NCBI GenBank assembly: GCA_020310875.1
Contig: CM035413.1
Location: 163,498,306-163,562,305 of the forward strand
Reading direction: 5' to 3'
Length of the DNA: 64,000 nucleotides
DNA from: Ceratopteris richardii
Taxonomy: Eukaryota; Streptophyta; Polypodiopsida; Polypodiales; Pteridaceae
The translations under genes were made by a program, and so were the position numbers. The notes under the pieces are model-generated. The model ran no database searches and was not told the origin of the DNA. It worked only from the letters and a program-made list of their open reading frames with translations. Shown here piece by piece: positions 10,447 to 22,567 of the stretch (position 1 is the first letter of the stretch; each line of letters opens with the position of its first letter).

Positions 10447-10860
10447 AGATTTATGGATCACCTCGAACTTGCAATATCTGTCCAGTTTGTACATAGCCTT
10501 CTCATTCCATTTTTGCTTAAGGTTTAGTAGTTTTTACCCATTTTCATGCTTGTTCCTTGAGTTTTTATGCAACTTAGAAGCTAATTCATAGGCTCTTGCA
10601 TAAGCAAAATCTTTGGAAATTTTTGGGAATTTTTAAAGCATTCTTAGAAATTTTTCTAGCATTTTTCATCTTTTGAAATGTCATTTTCTTGATAAAATGG
10701 AAGAATAAAGGAAGCTCTCTATGGTTTTGAGTGAAAAAAGTGACTTAGAAATGTAGGGAAATTTATTGAGAATTTTTTTTTTTAAGATTTTATTTGTATT
10801 TTTTATCTAATTTTTGAACATTAAAAAAAAACCCTCCCATGGATAATTTTCTTTTACTTA
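10447..10860. other. AT-rich non-coding stretch after Gypsy-8
   Basis: AT-rich DNA with repeated phrases such as GGAAATTTTTGGG and AGAAATTTTTC. No ORF with a domain. It is probably the untranslated 3' part of Gypsy-8. Confidence 0.45.
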
Positions 10861-10874
10861 AAAAAATATTAATA

Positions 10875-11560
<686 letters not shown>

Positions 11561-12590
11561 TATATATATTTTTTATTTTTTCTGGTCTTATGCTTTTGGC
11601 TTTAGGTTGCACCTCGGATGGTCATTGTTTTCAAATTTGGGGTCATTTTCATGTCTTTTGGCACCTTTGCATTCATTTTTTCACTTTGTTTTTCCAAAAT
11701 CTCAACCTTTCCCTGACTTTTGGTTGAAACCCACATGTTTTGAGCACATTTCTCACATGTTTTTCATTGTGCACATGGTCCACATGGTCTATTCTCACTT
11801 TACTTTACCATATGTTTCACATATTCCCATATGCACCATCTATATCTTTACTGTTTTATCATTTTGTCCCTCTCCAGACCCCATAATCCTACTCCCTCAC
11901 CCTCCCTTTCTCCTTCTACCCAGCCCTACCCTTACCCCTCTTTACCTATCACTTTCAGCCTTCTCAACCCTCCATACACTTTGCTCCTACCCTCCATTCT
12001 CAATCCTTTACTCTTCCACACACAAGTTCCACTTTTGGTTCTTCTCTAGTGTTGTTCTTTACTGCTCCTGGTGGACTTGGTAGCTGCTCAAGTGTCCTTT
12101 TGAAGATTTTGCAGCACAGGAATCATGGTGTCATCTCTGCTCGAGTTTTAGCTGTAGCTCTTTGGGATGGAGAGCCCATTAGGTGGTGGCAACTGTTGAG
12201 CCCATAAAAGTCATATAGGTCAAAGCCAACACAGTCAAAGTCAAAGCAATCAAAGTCAACATGTTCAAGGTCAAAGTCAACATGGGCAAGTCAAAGCGTT
12301 TAAAGTTCGGGTGTGCAAAAAGTTGGGTGCAGGTTGTAGATTGTCTTTCTATGATTTCTCTAAGGTTCAAAGTGTTTTTAAAGTATCTGGAAGGTTCAGG
12401 TGAACCCTCTCTTAAGTGCACAATTGAAGAATTAAAAGGCAAAAAGTGAAGGTATGTGAAGCGGAAGCATACACAAAAGTGAAAGTATGACCCCCCAATT
12501 AAAATTTTGGTTTTCGTCTAAAGTCACTACAAGACAAAAGAGGGATTCGTTGGCTGCCCACAATGGGAGACAATCTTGGGACATCAAAGT
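11561..12590. other. Unassigned, pyrimidine-rich DNA with GTCAAAG repeats
   Basis: Bases 11580-12190 are T- and C-rich with no domain. At about 12218-12300 the phrase GTCAAAGTCAA recurs in imperfect tandem. A TGTTGAGCCC at about 12190 and TTGGCTGCCCACAATGGG near 12550 could be an LTR start and a degenerate primer site, but there is no partner LTR. Gypsy-2 protease coding begins at about 12591. Confidence 0.4.
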
Positions 12591-13202
12591 GAGCACCAAG
12601 GTACTCTAGCTATCTTAGATTCAGGTGCTAGCATTGCAATTGCAACCACCTCCTTGTGGAAGCAATGAGGCAAACTTGCATTAAGACCAACTACAATGAA
12701 GCTTGAAATGGCTAATGGCCATATTGAAAGACCTCTAGGATTGCTTGAAGGGATAACTCTAACCACTTATGATGTAGAGTTTGAGCACACCTTTGCTATA
12801 TGTGACTTTGGGAAAAATAGTGTCAATGAGATGATCCTAGGAAGACCCTTCCTATCAAAACTACAAATAGTATAGGATTGGGGAACCAACTCCTTGTACT
12901 TGCAACACTTAGGGGTCACAACCAAGGTCAATATGAAAGGTAACACATTTAGAGATGTACCACCCCTAGAGTGGAATCCTATCCACAAGGTGCAAGAAGA
13001 TTCAATCTCTATGCATTCTGAAAGTTCTTTTGATCCATCTTGGATGCACGAAGATACTCACTTGTGGATGTGCAAGGTCGCAGAGGAAGAGGAAAGACGC
13101 CTAAAAACAAGAGAAGGAGGAACTTCTCAAGGAGATAGACGAGTTAGAGACCCAGCCTATGCACCAATGATCTTTTCAAATGAGGAATTCAAGCCTCATG
13201 GT
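12591..13202 (+). pseudogene. Gypsy-2 protease region
   Basis: Reads ILDSGASIAIATTSLW, then GLLEGITLTT, ICDFGKN and MILGRPF, the same protein as the Gypsy-3 gag/pol junction but in a single uninterrupted frame through ICDFGKN. Stops at about 12667 and 12872 break it. It continues to EEFKPHG, where Copia-1 is inserted at 13203. Confidence 0.85.
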
Positions 13203-13432
13203 TGTTGGAGTTAGACGTCTGCAGAAGCATGTGAACAACACAAGGAAGAAGAAGAAGCTTGGAGCACAACACACAATACTGAATGTATTACTAGAGAATG
13301 TACAAAAATAAGTAGCCCATTAGGGTAATAGGCATATATACAAGCTGGGGGAAAAAAACCTCCTAAAGAGGGAAAAAGGTGCCCCGACGGTCCTAGAGTG
13401 TTCACACACATCACTAACTAAATATATCAACA
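13203..13432 (-). repeat. 3' LTR of Copia-1
   Basis: Runs from TGTTGGAG to ATATCAACA (plus strand), 230 bp, matching 18047-18276. Related LTR of Copia-4 at 48732-48936. Confidence 0.95.
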
Positions 13433-13446
13433 AATCCCCCCTGGGA
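13433..13446 (-). promoter_or_regulatory. Polypurine tract of Copia-1
   Basis: The minus strand reads CCCAGGGGGGATT immediately before the 3' LTR; it would prime plus-strand DNA synthesis. Confidence 0.75.
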
Positions 13447-13506
13447 GTGATGCGGTGAACAAGTAGTTGGCACTCATGTATAAGGAAGTGCCAAGCTATG
13501 TGGAAA

Positions 13507-14472
13507 TCACTCCACAAAAGGAAGTAAGCCCAAAGCTTTGCGAAAAGCTTCAAACTTCTCCCTGGTCAGAGCCTTCGTGAAAAGGTCTGCAATGTTCTCC
13601 TGCATGGGCACATATGCCAAGCTGATCTCCCCAGTAGAGAACTTCTCCCTGACATAATGATAATGCACCTCAATGTGCTTAGTGCGAGCATAAAACACAG
13701 GGTTCCTCGCAACTTCCAATGCACTCTGACTGTCAGTGAAGATGGAGGTGGCAGAAGACTGACCAACACCCAAATAAGCCATAAGGCGTCTGAGCCACAC
13801 ATACTCAACAGTAGCTCTAAAAGCTGCCCTATACTCAGCCTCAGAACTGGAAGTGGCCACAGTAGACTGCTTCTTGCTCAACCAAGATATACATGAGCTA
13901 CCAAGCATGAAGCAAAAGCCACTAGTGGACACACAAGTGTCATAACAACCAGCCCAGTCTGAGTATGAAAAAGCATGCAGATCTGGTAGTAGTGATCCCC
14001 CCTTGGGATAAAACAACCCAAGTAACCGAGTACCACTCAAGTAGCGAAAGATGCGCTTAACCGCCTGCCAATGCCTGACACCTGGGCAATGCATAAATGT
14101 GCTCATCTGTGAGATAGCAAACTGAATATATGGTCTAGTAATGCATAAGTAAATCAGGCATCCAACAGCCTGCTGATAGAGAACAACATCAAACGCATCT
14201 CTAGCATCATGAAGACTCAATCTTAAACCTATCTCCATAGGAGTGGCAATAGGCTTACAGTCTTCAAGGCCAAAACGTTGTAATAATGTGTCAATATATT
14301 TCGTTTGACACAAAGCCATTCCACCAGCAACTTGCATAAACTGAATGCCCAAATAGTGACGCAAATGCCCCAAATCAGCCATCTCAAATGAAGCATGCAA
14401 ATCAGCCTTAAAATCAGCAAATATGCTTCTCAATAGGACCAGTGAGTAGCATGTCGTCAACATAGAAAACAA
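13507..14472 (-). pseudogene. pol: Copia-1 RT C-terminus and RNase H
   Basis: Continues RT with ADLGHLRHYLGIQFMQ and carries RNase H motifs SDWAGC, SSSEAEYRA and TDSQSALEV, ending TKALTREKFEAFRKALGLL. The end of the ORF lies 75 bp from the 3' LTR. Confidence 0.85.
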
Positions 14473-15760
14473 TGATCAGAAGCACATCATTAGCATGCTT
14501 AACATATAAGGTGCTTTCAGTTGGACTGTTCTCAAAACCATGTGCAATCAGATAGGCATGTATCTTCTCATACCAAGCACGTGATGCTTGCTTTAAACCA
14601 TATAATGCCTTCTTTAACCTGCACACCTGGTTTTCATGCCCTTTTTGCACAAAGCCACGGGGCTGAAAAACATACACTTCTCCAAGAAAGCCACCATTCA
14701 GAAATGCAGTTTTAATGTCCAACTGATGTACATTCCAACCATGATGGGGTCCAAGTGCACAAATGCTCCGAACAGTAGTCATACGGCATGTAGGTGCAAA
14801 GTTCTCATCAAAATCAATGCCTTTTTCCTGTGCATAACCCTTTGCAACAAGCCTAGCCTTATACATGTCAACTGTACCATCAGGTTTACACTTCAGCTTG
14901 TATACCCACTTAGTGCCAATGGCCTTCTTGCCAGGTGGCAAGTCACATAAAGACCAAGTACCATTCTTCATTATTGCATCATATTCAGATTGCATAGCAG
15001 CCATCCAATTTTCTGAATTTTTTGCTTCATCAGACGAAACATGCTCATTCTCATCACAAAGACTAGATGCAGCCATAGCATAGAAATCTGATGCAAAAGA
15101 GGAATTATGAGAGCCTGATCGAGTACAATATGACAAAGGTGCATCTAATTTGCTATCACGCAAGGTCTGCACTAGCCATTTTGGCATAGTTCTTGCCTGC
15201 TCAATATCAGCTCTCTCATCAATAAGTGCATCATGTACATCTGCATCAAAAATGGAATTATCTGCATCATCACATGAAACCTGCAAAGGTTGAGAAGTTG
15301 CCTCATTAGGACGAACACTAGACTGTCCACCTATAAAAAGAGGTAGCAAAGTATCATACATGTCTTTGGAGCTAACAGATGTCTCCTTAATACATGAAAG
15401 CAAGGGCTGTATAGCATCTTCCACAAAAACAACATCACGGCTATCCAGAATGCGTTTAGTCTGTGGATAATGCAAACGATAGCCTTTACTTTCAGAATTG
15501 TACCCAACAAATATACATTTTACTGCTTTATCATCCAATTTTTTGCGATGTTGTTCAGGCACTAATGCATATGCCAAACAACCAAAAACACACAGATGAG
15601 CAACAGATGGTTTGCGGTCATGCCAAGCCTCATATGGAGTGATAGACTGCAGCGCTTTAGTGGGACACCGGTTCAGTATATATGTTGCACACATGACAGC
15701 CTCAAGCCAGAAACTATGTGGTAAAGCCTGACTCTTGACCATACACCTCGCCATCTCCAT
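14414..15760 (-). pseudogene. pol: Copia-1 integrase C-terminus and reverse transcriptase
   Basis: Open for 448 codons. The integrase C-terminal part includes FGCLAYALVPEQHRKKLDDK and KCIFVGYNSESKGYRL. RT follows with WVYKLKCKPDG, RLVAKGYAQEKGIDFDENF, HQLDIKTAFLNG and the catalytic YVDD at 14453-14464. The frame ends at 14414 and RT continues in another frame from about 14472, so a frameshift lies near 14440. Confidence 0.88.
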
Positions 15761-16324
15761 GAGTGACTTTTTCTTTCATTCAGCAACTCCATTTTGTTGA
15801 GGTGTATACGGCACTGTACACTGGTGTTTAATCGCACGTTCAGCCAGAAATGTATTAAAATCAGAAGACATATACTCACCCCCTCGATCAGAACGGAGGG
15901 TGCCCATTTTACATGCTGACAGATTTTCACCCAAAACCAAAAACTATTTGAAGCACAAGAACACTTCGGACTTTGCCTTCAATGGATATACCCATGCATG
16001 CCTGGAAAAGTCATCGATGAAAGTCATGAAGTAAAGATAATTCCCAAAAGAAGGTGTCTACATAGGACCACAAACATCATTATGTACAAGCTGCAATTTC
16101 TGAGTAGCCCGAACTGAACCATCTTTTGGAAAGGACGAACGCTGCATTTTGCCCAAAATATAGCCTTCACAAACATGTTTTCCAGGTGCCTCTAGTTTGG
16201 GCAAAGAGGACACCATTTCATATTTCTGCAGGTGTAGCAAACTAGCAAAATTCAGATGACCAAAGCATGCATGCCAAAGCTTTGCATCTGACATAGCTTG
16301 AGGATCATTTACTGCACATGCCAA
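15761..16324 (-). pseudogene. pol: Copia-1 pre-integrase domain and integrase core
   Basis: The pre-integrase zinc domain reads LWHACFGHLNFASLL ... CEGYILGKMQRSSF; the second metal-binding Cys of C-X2-C is replaced by Tyr. The integrase core follows with [22 protein letters not shown] and TPQQNGVAE, so the D-D-E residues are present. Stops at about 16058, 15940 and 15773 interrupt the core. Confidence 0.8.
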
Positions 16325-16336
16325 ATCATTTACAGA

Positions 16337-17320
16337 TCATTCATAGTCTATGAGCTTATATAGCCCACGACATAAAATGCCAGAAGCAATAATCACATCG
16401 CCATTTGATAGATCATGAACTGTACACTTGTCATCAACAAATTTCACAACCAAGCCAATCTTGGCTAATGCAAAAACTGATAACAGGTTCTTCTTGATCC
16501 CTGGCACAAATAAAGCATCTGACAAAGTGAAAGAACTACCATCAACAGTAGTCAAAATGATCTTACCAACTCCCATAACAGGATAAGAGGAGTTGTTGGC
16601 GCATGTAACAGTATTCCCTGTAGGGGCAAGCTCGAGTGAAGAGAAGAAACTGCGCTGCGAGGTAATATGTTTGGTTGCCCCACTGTCAAAATACTGGCAA
16701 ACATGTGAGTCTACTGTAGACATGCACTGCTCACGAGAAGATGGGTCAAAACTGCAGACAGTAGTAAACGCACATTCTTCTTCCTGCACAAGGTTAGTAG
16801 ACTCTGTTTTTGGTGTAGAGGCCTCTGCAACAACCATTCCAGCCTCTTTCATCTTTGCCTCTTTAGCAGCCAGTTTTGGACAGTTCTTTATGATATGACC
16901 ATTCCCTTTACAATACTTACAAAACAAGTTCTGCTTTTTTGATTTCTTCTCATCTTTATCTTCCTTCTTCGAATATGCAAAATTAGCAGATTTCTGCTTA
17001 CTAGTTGAAGAGCTCCATTTTCCTTTGCCCTTCTGACTAGCCAAGAAAGCTTGATCTGCAACTCGCATAATGGACCTATTCTGCCTGGACTGATCTTCAT
17101 GCAACAGAACAGAGACTAACTCCTCAAATGATAAGGCATTTGGATTGCCTTTCATCATCAACCGAAGAGTAGAAGCAAAACTCTGATATGAATTAGGAAG
17201 ACCATTCAGAATGGTCTGCACAAGTGAGCTATCTAATATAACCTCATCAACAGAAATCAATTGTTCCTTCAAGTCTTTGATCTCCGTTAGGCTTGGTACA
17301 ATGTGGTAAGTGTATCCCAA
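16337..17320 (-). pseudogene. pol: Copia-1 Gag C-terminus, zinc knuckle and protease
   Basis: Contains the knuckle CKYCKGNGHIIKNC (about 16870-16920) and an aspartic protease with YFDSGATKHIT (about 16668-16700), followed by the conserved LFVPGIKKNLLSV. The frame is open for 327 codons and ends in a stop at 16337, just before the pre-integrase domain. It is the best preserved part of the element. Confidence 0.85.
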
Positions 17321-17691
17321 GCATCCTTAGCTATTCTACAAGAGCGAATGTGAGGAATAATGGCACGTTTGACTAACACAGCTATCAATGCATGTCCCTG
17401 GGCATCTCTGCCATCCCAGCAAATCTGCTCTATAGTAGGTGAAGCAGAAACCACAGCACGAACAGGAATATGCAGAATATCATCATCTTTGACACCTTCT
17501 GCATCAGCTTCAGTACCTGTAGTTGTAATAGTTGCAGGTGTGATAAAATGTTTTTCGACATCCTGCACAATGTTCCACATTCCTTTTGCAACCAACACAT
17601 GTCGCATCATATAAGCCCAAAACGGGTAGTTGGTACCATCCAGCTTATCCTCAACATCCAACATATGGAATACATCACTGCTTTTAGCCAT
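17287..17691 (-). pseudogene. gag: Copia-1 Gag, N-terminal part
   Basis: Starts at an ATG (17691) with MAKSSDVFHMLDVEDKLDGT and carries NYPFWAYMMRHVL and AWDTLTTLYQA, typical of plant copia Gag (UBN2). Just after LYQA the frame is lost. Copia-4 keeps about 27 further codons here (RNESHVAYL...EHMNEGGSMDSF), so Copia-1 has a deletion of roughly 80 bp near 17296 that also shifts the frame. Confidence 0.85.
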
Positions 17692-18032
17692 GGCCTATGA
17701 CTAAAATACCTTGATGTAGAAAATTAATTGTATCTCAAAAAGTTGAACAGAATTGCCCAGACAAATTCCGCTAGACTTGTAGCAGACTTCGAGACACTTA
17801 TACTGGTGAGCAGAAACTGGTATATACCTTTGGCACAAAAATATGGAATAGCCTGCACAAGCGATGTGATAGTGCGTTCGGAGGCCGAAACGAGCTCAGA
17901 TCGTGATTTCGGCACCATAGAGCAAAGTAGTTTTGATCTCAAAAACACGCTGAGTATGCTCACCAAAATTCGTGCGATTTTGAGACTACAACCATAGGAG
18001 TGTCGACGACGCCCTAGATGAATCGACGACCT

Positions 18033-18044
18033 GCTCTGATACCA
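18033..18044 (-). promoter_or_regulatory. Primer binding site of Copia-1 (tRNA-iMet)
   Basis: The minus strand reads TGGTATCAGAGC, two bases from the LTR end. It is a full 12-base match to the usual plant initiator-Met primer site. Confidence 0.9.
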
Positions 18045-18046
18045 AT

Positions 18047-18276
18047 TGTTGGAGTTAGACATCTGCGGAAGCACGCAAACAGCACAAGGAAGAAGAAGAA
18101 GCTTGGAGCACAACACACAATACTGAATGTATTACTAGAGAATGTAAAAAGATAAGTAGCCCATTAGGGCAATAGGCATATATACAAGCCGGGGTAGAAA
18201 AACCTCCTAAAGAGGGAAAAAAGTGCCCCGGCAGTCCTAGAGTGTTCACACACATCACTACCTAAATATATCAACA
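18047..18276 (-). repeat. 5' LTR of Copia-1
   Basis: Same length as the 3' LTR, with about 16 differences by eye. A TATA-like CATATATAC lies near 18177-18185. The adjoining PBS shows this is the 5' copy. Confidence 0.95.
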
Positions 18277-19482
18277 ATGGTTGGGCAGAAATCTTAGCCA
18301 CCATGGACATTGCTGTCAATGAAGAACAATGGACACCTCATTGTGATGAGGAGGATTATGATATCTCTGTGCTCATGTGTCAGCCCTTGCTAGAAGAATG
18401 TGACCCCAATGTTGTCATAGAGGAAGAAGAGGATGACAATGATCTAGAGTCCATTGTGATGGATACTTACTTTGATTGAGAGGACCACTATCTAGAAGAC
18501 ATAAGAGTATTTACCCAAAAAGAAGAAGAGCTTGTTACAAGCATCAAAACTATAAATTCAAAGGATGGAAGTGAAGGTGGTCAAAAGAAAAAGAAAAGAA
18601 AAGTAGTGAAACAAGAAGAGGAGGAATCATTGTTTGAAGTACTAGAAAACTTCAAGAAATATGAAGGTGATGATTGGAAAATTTTGGTACGAATGCCTAA
18701 GAGAGAGGCCATCACAGGAGAAGCATATGATAATAAAGAAAAGATAAAAAAAATCGTAGTCACAATGGAAGAGAACGAAGAGCAATGTACATATGTAGAA
18801 GAACACCTAAGTGCAAAAGAAGAAGCGGAGCTTGTAGCTCTATTAAGGGAATATAGGGACGTGTTTGCATGGCACTATAGAGACTTGAAGGGAGTATTCA
18901 AAAATATGCTCTCATACGATCCCCATGACTACTGATCCCAAGCCCACCAAACAGAAGCCCTACACATATAATGACACTTATGCAGCTAAAATAAAAGAAG
19001 AAATTGATAGGTTGATTGAAGCTGGATTTATCTATGAGATTGAGCATACTAAATGAGTGTCGCCCATTGTAGTGGTGCCCAAGAAGAATCACTCAACATT
19101 TATTGGAGCGTGTTGCAGGCAAGGAAATTTATAGCTTCCTTGATGGACTTTTAGGTTACAACCAACAAGCCATTTCCCTAGAAAACCAACACAAGACTTC
19201 TTTTGCCACAGAGTGGGCAATCTTTGCATTTTGTGTCATGTCATTTGGGCTCACCAATGCACCTACAACATTCCAAAGACTCATGTGTCATGTCTTCAAA
19301 GAGTTCTTGTGAAAGCCCTTAGAAGTACATGTGGACGATCTATGTGCTCATTCCCAAGAAAGAAGATACCACATCCCCGAGCTTAGACAGAGCTTCAACA
19401 AATGTAGAGAATATCGAGTTTGTCTAAACCCAGAAAAGTGTGTGTTCATGGTACATCAAGGAAAAATCTTAGGTCATATTGT
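18277..19482 (+). pseudogene. Gypsy-2 linker and reverse transcriptase
   Basis: Resumes with WAEILATMDIAVNEEQWTPHC right after Copia-1. RT has lost a segment of roughly 75 bp after VPKKN, so fingers motifs present in Gypsy-3 are missing. It then continues with FGLTNAPTTFQRLM and HVDDLCAHS (Tyr of YVDD changed to His). Stops at about 18477, 18932, 19055 and 19310. Confidence 0.85.
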
Positions 19483-20227
19483 TTCTAAGAATGGAATATC
19501 AAAAAACGAGGACAAAGTAAGATCCATAGCTGAGTTGCCAAGGCCAAGGAATGTAAAAGAGGTCCAAGCCTTTATGGGCCATTATGGATATTACCGTAGG
19601 TTTATTCACCTGTATGCAATCATAGCTAAACCTCTTATGCCTTATTGACACATTTTGAGTGGAACGACGAATGTGAAAATTCCTTTAATGAGCTGAAGAG
19701 ATGTTTGTGCACAGCACCAATACTGACCACTCTTGATTGGAATAAACCATTCCATGTCCATGTAGATGCATCCAATCATGCAATAGGATGTGTGCTAGCA
19801 CAACCCACCGGTGAAGGGAATTTTGATTTTCCTATAGCATATGCTAGTAGACAACTAAACGTAGCAGAACGAAACTATACCACAACCAAGCGAGAAGGCT
19901 TAGGTATGGTATATGCCATGAAGAAGTTTAGAAACTATCTACTGGCCAAGAACTTTAGTAAGATGGTTCCTCTTACTAATGGAATACAACTTTGAAGTTG
20001 TTGTTAGGAAAGGTAGAACCCACCTCAGGGCAGATCACCTTTCTTGCATCACTTCAAGAGAGTCACTGCAAGCAGTCTCTGATGAACTACCTAATGCTTA
20101 TCTGTTCAATTTAGAAGTTGTACCTAAATGGGAAAATAAGTTGGTACCAGTCCTAACCTTTGGACCCGCGAATAAGAATGTGAGAATGAACAAAGAAGAA
20201 ATTGTAAGATCACAAAACTATCAAATA
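19483..20227 (+). repeat. Tandem duplication in Gypsy-2, copy 1 (RT end to RNase H)
   Basis: A 745-bp unit covering RT thumb and RNase H, repeated directly at 20228-21041. Both copies start with TTCTAAGAATGGAATATC. Copy 1 has lost about 70 bp including the RNase H motif around DHQALLYL. Confidence 0.9.
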
Positions 20228-21041
20228 TTCTAAGAATGGAATATCAACAGATGAGGACAAAGTAAGAGCTATAAGTGAGTTGCCAAGGCCAAGGAACATA
20301 AAAGAGGTCCAAGCCTTTATGGGCCATTATGGATATTACCGTTGGTTTATTCACATGTATGCAATCATAGCTAAACCTCTTTATGCCTTGTTGACACATT
20401 TTGAGTGGAACGATGAATGTGAAAATTCCTTTAATGAGCTGAAGAGACGTTTGTGCACAGCACCAATACTGACCACTCCTTATTGGAATAAACCATTCCA
20501 TGTCCATGTAGATGCATCCAATCATGCAATAGGATGTGTGTTGGTACAACCCACTGGTGAAGGGAATTTAGATTTGCCCATAGCATATGCTAGTAGACAA
20601 CTAAACGTAGCAGAACAAAACTATACCACAACCGAGCGAGAAGGCTTAGGCATGGTATATGCCATGAAGAAGTTTAGACACTATCTATTGGCCAACAAGT
20701 TCAAGTTTTTCACTAATCATCAAGCTTTATTATATTTGGTCAATAAACCTTGCAATACAGGACGCTTAGTAAGACGGTTCCTCTTCCTAATGGAATACAA
20801 CTTTGAAGTTGTTGTTAGGAAAGGTAGAACCCACCTCAAAGTAGATCACCTTTCTTGCATCACTTCAAGAGAGTCACCGCAAGGAGTCTCTGATGAACTA
20901 CCTGATGCTTATCTGTTCAATTTAGAAGTTGTACCTAAATGGGCAAATAAGTTGGTACCACCCCTAACCTTCGGACCCGCGAATAAGAATGTGAGAATGA
21001 ACAAAGAAGAAATTGTAAGATCACAAAACTATCAATATTGG
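20228..21041 (+). repeat. Tandem duplication in Gypsy-2, copy 2 (RT end to RNase H)
   Basis: Copy 2 of the direct duplication, open over 254 codons (20280-21044). It retains RNase H motifs HVDASNHAIG, TEREGLGM and NHQALLYL, but the usual TDHQ is NHQ here (Asp to Asn). Confidence 0.9.
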
Positions 21042-22260
21042 TAGGAAGTATGTACAAGCAAGATACAGAAGGCGTGTTAGCTTGTTGTGTCGAGGATGAT
21101 GAACATAGTAGTTTGTTACAACAAGCCCATGAAGGATTGTTAGGAAATCACTATTCTAAACAACGAACATTGTAGAATTCAAAATGTTTAGGAGTGTATT
21201 GGCCTAGTATGGATAAAGAAATACATGAGTGGATTAAGAATCGTCCAGTGTGCGAGGAAAAACTCCCCGTGGAGCATGCTACCCTTTTTCATGTGTCATT
21301 AATTCCCAATTAGAGCGCTCCATTGGTAGAATCTATGAGATTCGGAACACTACCCAGCGAGGCTAGTCTAGCACGAAAAAGAAGCATGGAGCAAGAGGCT
21401 CAAGACTATGCCCTAGTAGGAGAAAACCTATACCAAAGAGGCAAAGATGGTTACTTAAGATTATGCGTTCATGAATCAGACTACTTGAAAATCTTAGAAA
21501 CTGCACATAACGGTGTCACAAGTGGACACTTTGGTCCTGATTGAGTAATTAAGACCATTCTATTCTCAGGACTTTGGTGGCCCACTCTTCATATGGATGC
21601 ACATACCTATCTGAGGAGATGTGACACATGTCAATGTGCCCAATATCCAATCAGAAAAGATGAGATGCCTTTGAGGCCAAGGATGGGAGGACATGCATTT
21701 TCGAAGTGGGGTATAGACTTTGTAGGTCCTATTAACCCCCTAGCTAGAAACTCCCATGCAGAGAACATCATTGTAGCCATAGATTACCTTACCAAGTGGG
21801 TAGAAGTAAAAGCCACAACAAAGAATGATGCTCAGACAATGGTTAAGTTCTTATTTGAGAATGTGTTCACCAGATATGGGTTACCAATAGAGTTAGTAAG
21901 TGATAGAGGTACAGACTTCTTGAATGAAGTCATTGAAATCCTTCTCTAAGAGTTCTTGGTGATACATAAGAAGTCTGCCACCTATCATCCACAAGCTAAT
22001 GGACAAGCTGAGAGCACAAATAAGATCCTATGTAATGTATTGACAAAAATGGTCAATAATAAACGCTCTGATTGGCACAAACAACTTCATCATGCTGTTT
22101 GGGTGTACCAAGTTGCCTACAAAATGATACTCAATGCCACCCCATTTCATATGGTTTTTGGACAGAATGTTGTGCTACCATTAGATTTCCTAATTCTAGC
22201 TTTAAAAGTAGCACAAGAGTATGAGTGGAATGGACACGATTTGTCCTCTAGGATCTTTGA
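21042..22260 (+). pseudogene. Gypsy-2 integrase
   Basis: As in Gypsy-3, an extra H2C2-like module (about 21042-21300; AHEGLLGNHYS ... WPSMDKEI) precedes the standard one (about 21500-21650; AHNGVTSGHFGP ... CDTCQCAQ). The core has KWGIDFVGPINP, SDRGTDF and NGQAESTNK, so the D-D-E triad is intact. Stops at about 21174, 21312, 21542 and 21949 interrupt it. Confidence 0.85.
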
Positions 22261-22567
22261 TCGAGGATCTTTGGGCGAGGTAGAGCTTCCCATCTATATT
22301 CAAGATGTTCCAATGAGAGTCAAAATGCTAGTGTGTCAAGATGAGGATCTTACAAAACTTGTCTTGGGTCAAGATTGGATCTATGACCATGCAGTCAACT
22401 TAAACCTAAAAGGTCACATTACATTAGAATTAGAGAACTGCATGCTCACAAATCCAGGTGTCACACATTCTCTTAGTTCTTCTAAGACTAATCTTATAGA
22501 AGAAGATGTTGTATGTGTCAAAAGCTCTATGATGCAGAAGGAGTCAATCATGGAAGAACATGCTTGA
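22261..22567 (+). pseudogene. Gypsy-2 remnant of the post-integrase protease-like domain
   Basis: After SSRIFDRGSLGE the frame jumps directly to VELPIYIQDVPMRVKMLVC and LGQDWIYDHAVNLNLK. These match the C-terminal half of the second protease-like domain in Gypsy-3 pol. The intervening roughly 670 bp, including the DSGA motif, has been deleted without breaking the frame. Confidence 0.8.

Larger units (their letters stand above)
13203..18276 (-). mobile_element. Copia-1: complete Ty1/copia element with 5-bp TSD
   Basis: Two 230-bp LTRs, PBS, gag, protease, integrase, RT, RNase H and PPT, all on the minus strand, total 5,074 bp. The order PR-INT-RT-RH defines Ty1/copia. The target duplication ATGGT is present at 13198-13202 and 18277-18281; the two flanks join back into one Gypsy-2 reading frame. 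By eye the LTRs differ at about 16 of 230 positions, so it is not recent. Stops, frameshifts and a gag deletion make it defective. Confidence 0.95.

Noticed and set aside
12190..12570. 5' LTR and PBS of Gypsy-2
   Set aside because: TGTTGAGCCC and TTGGCTGCCCACAATGGG are suggestive, but there is no matching LTR, no gag after the site, and protease coding begins at once.
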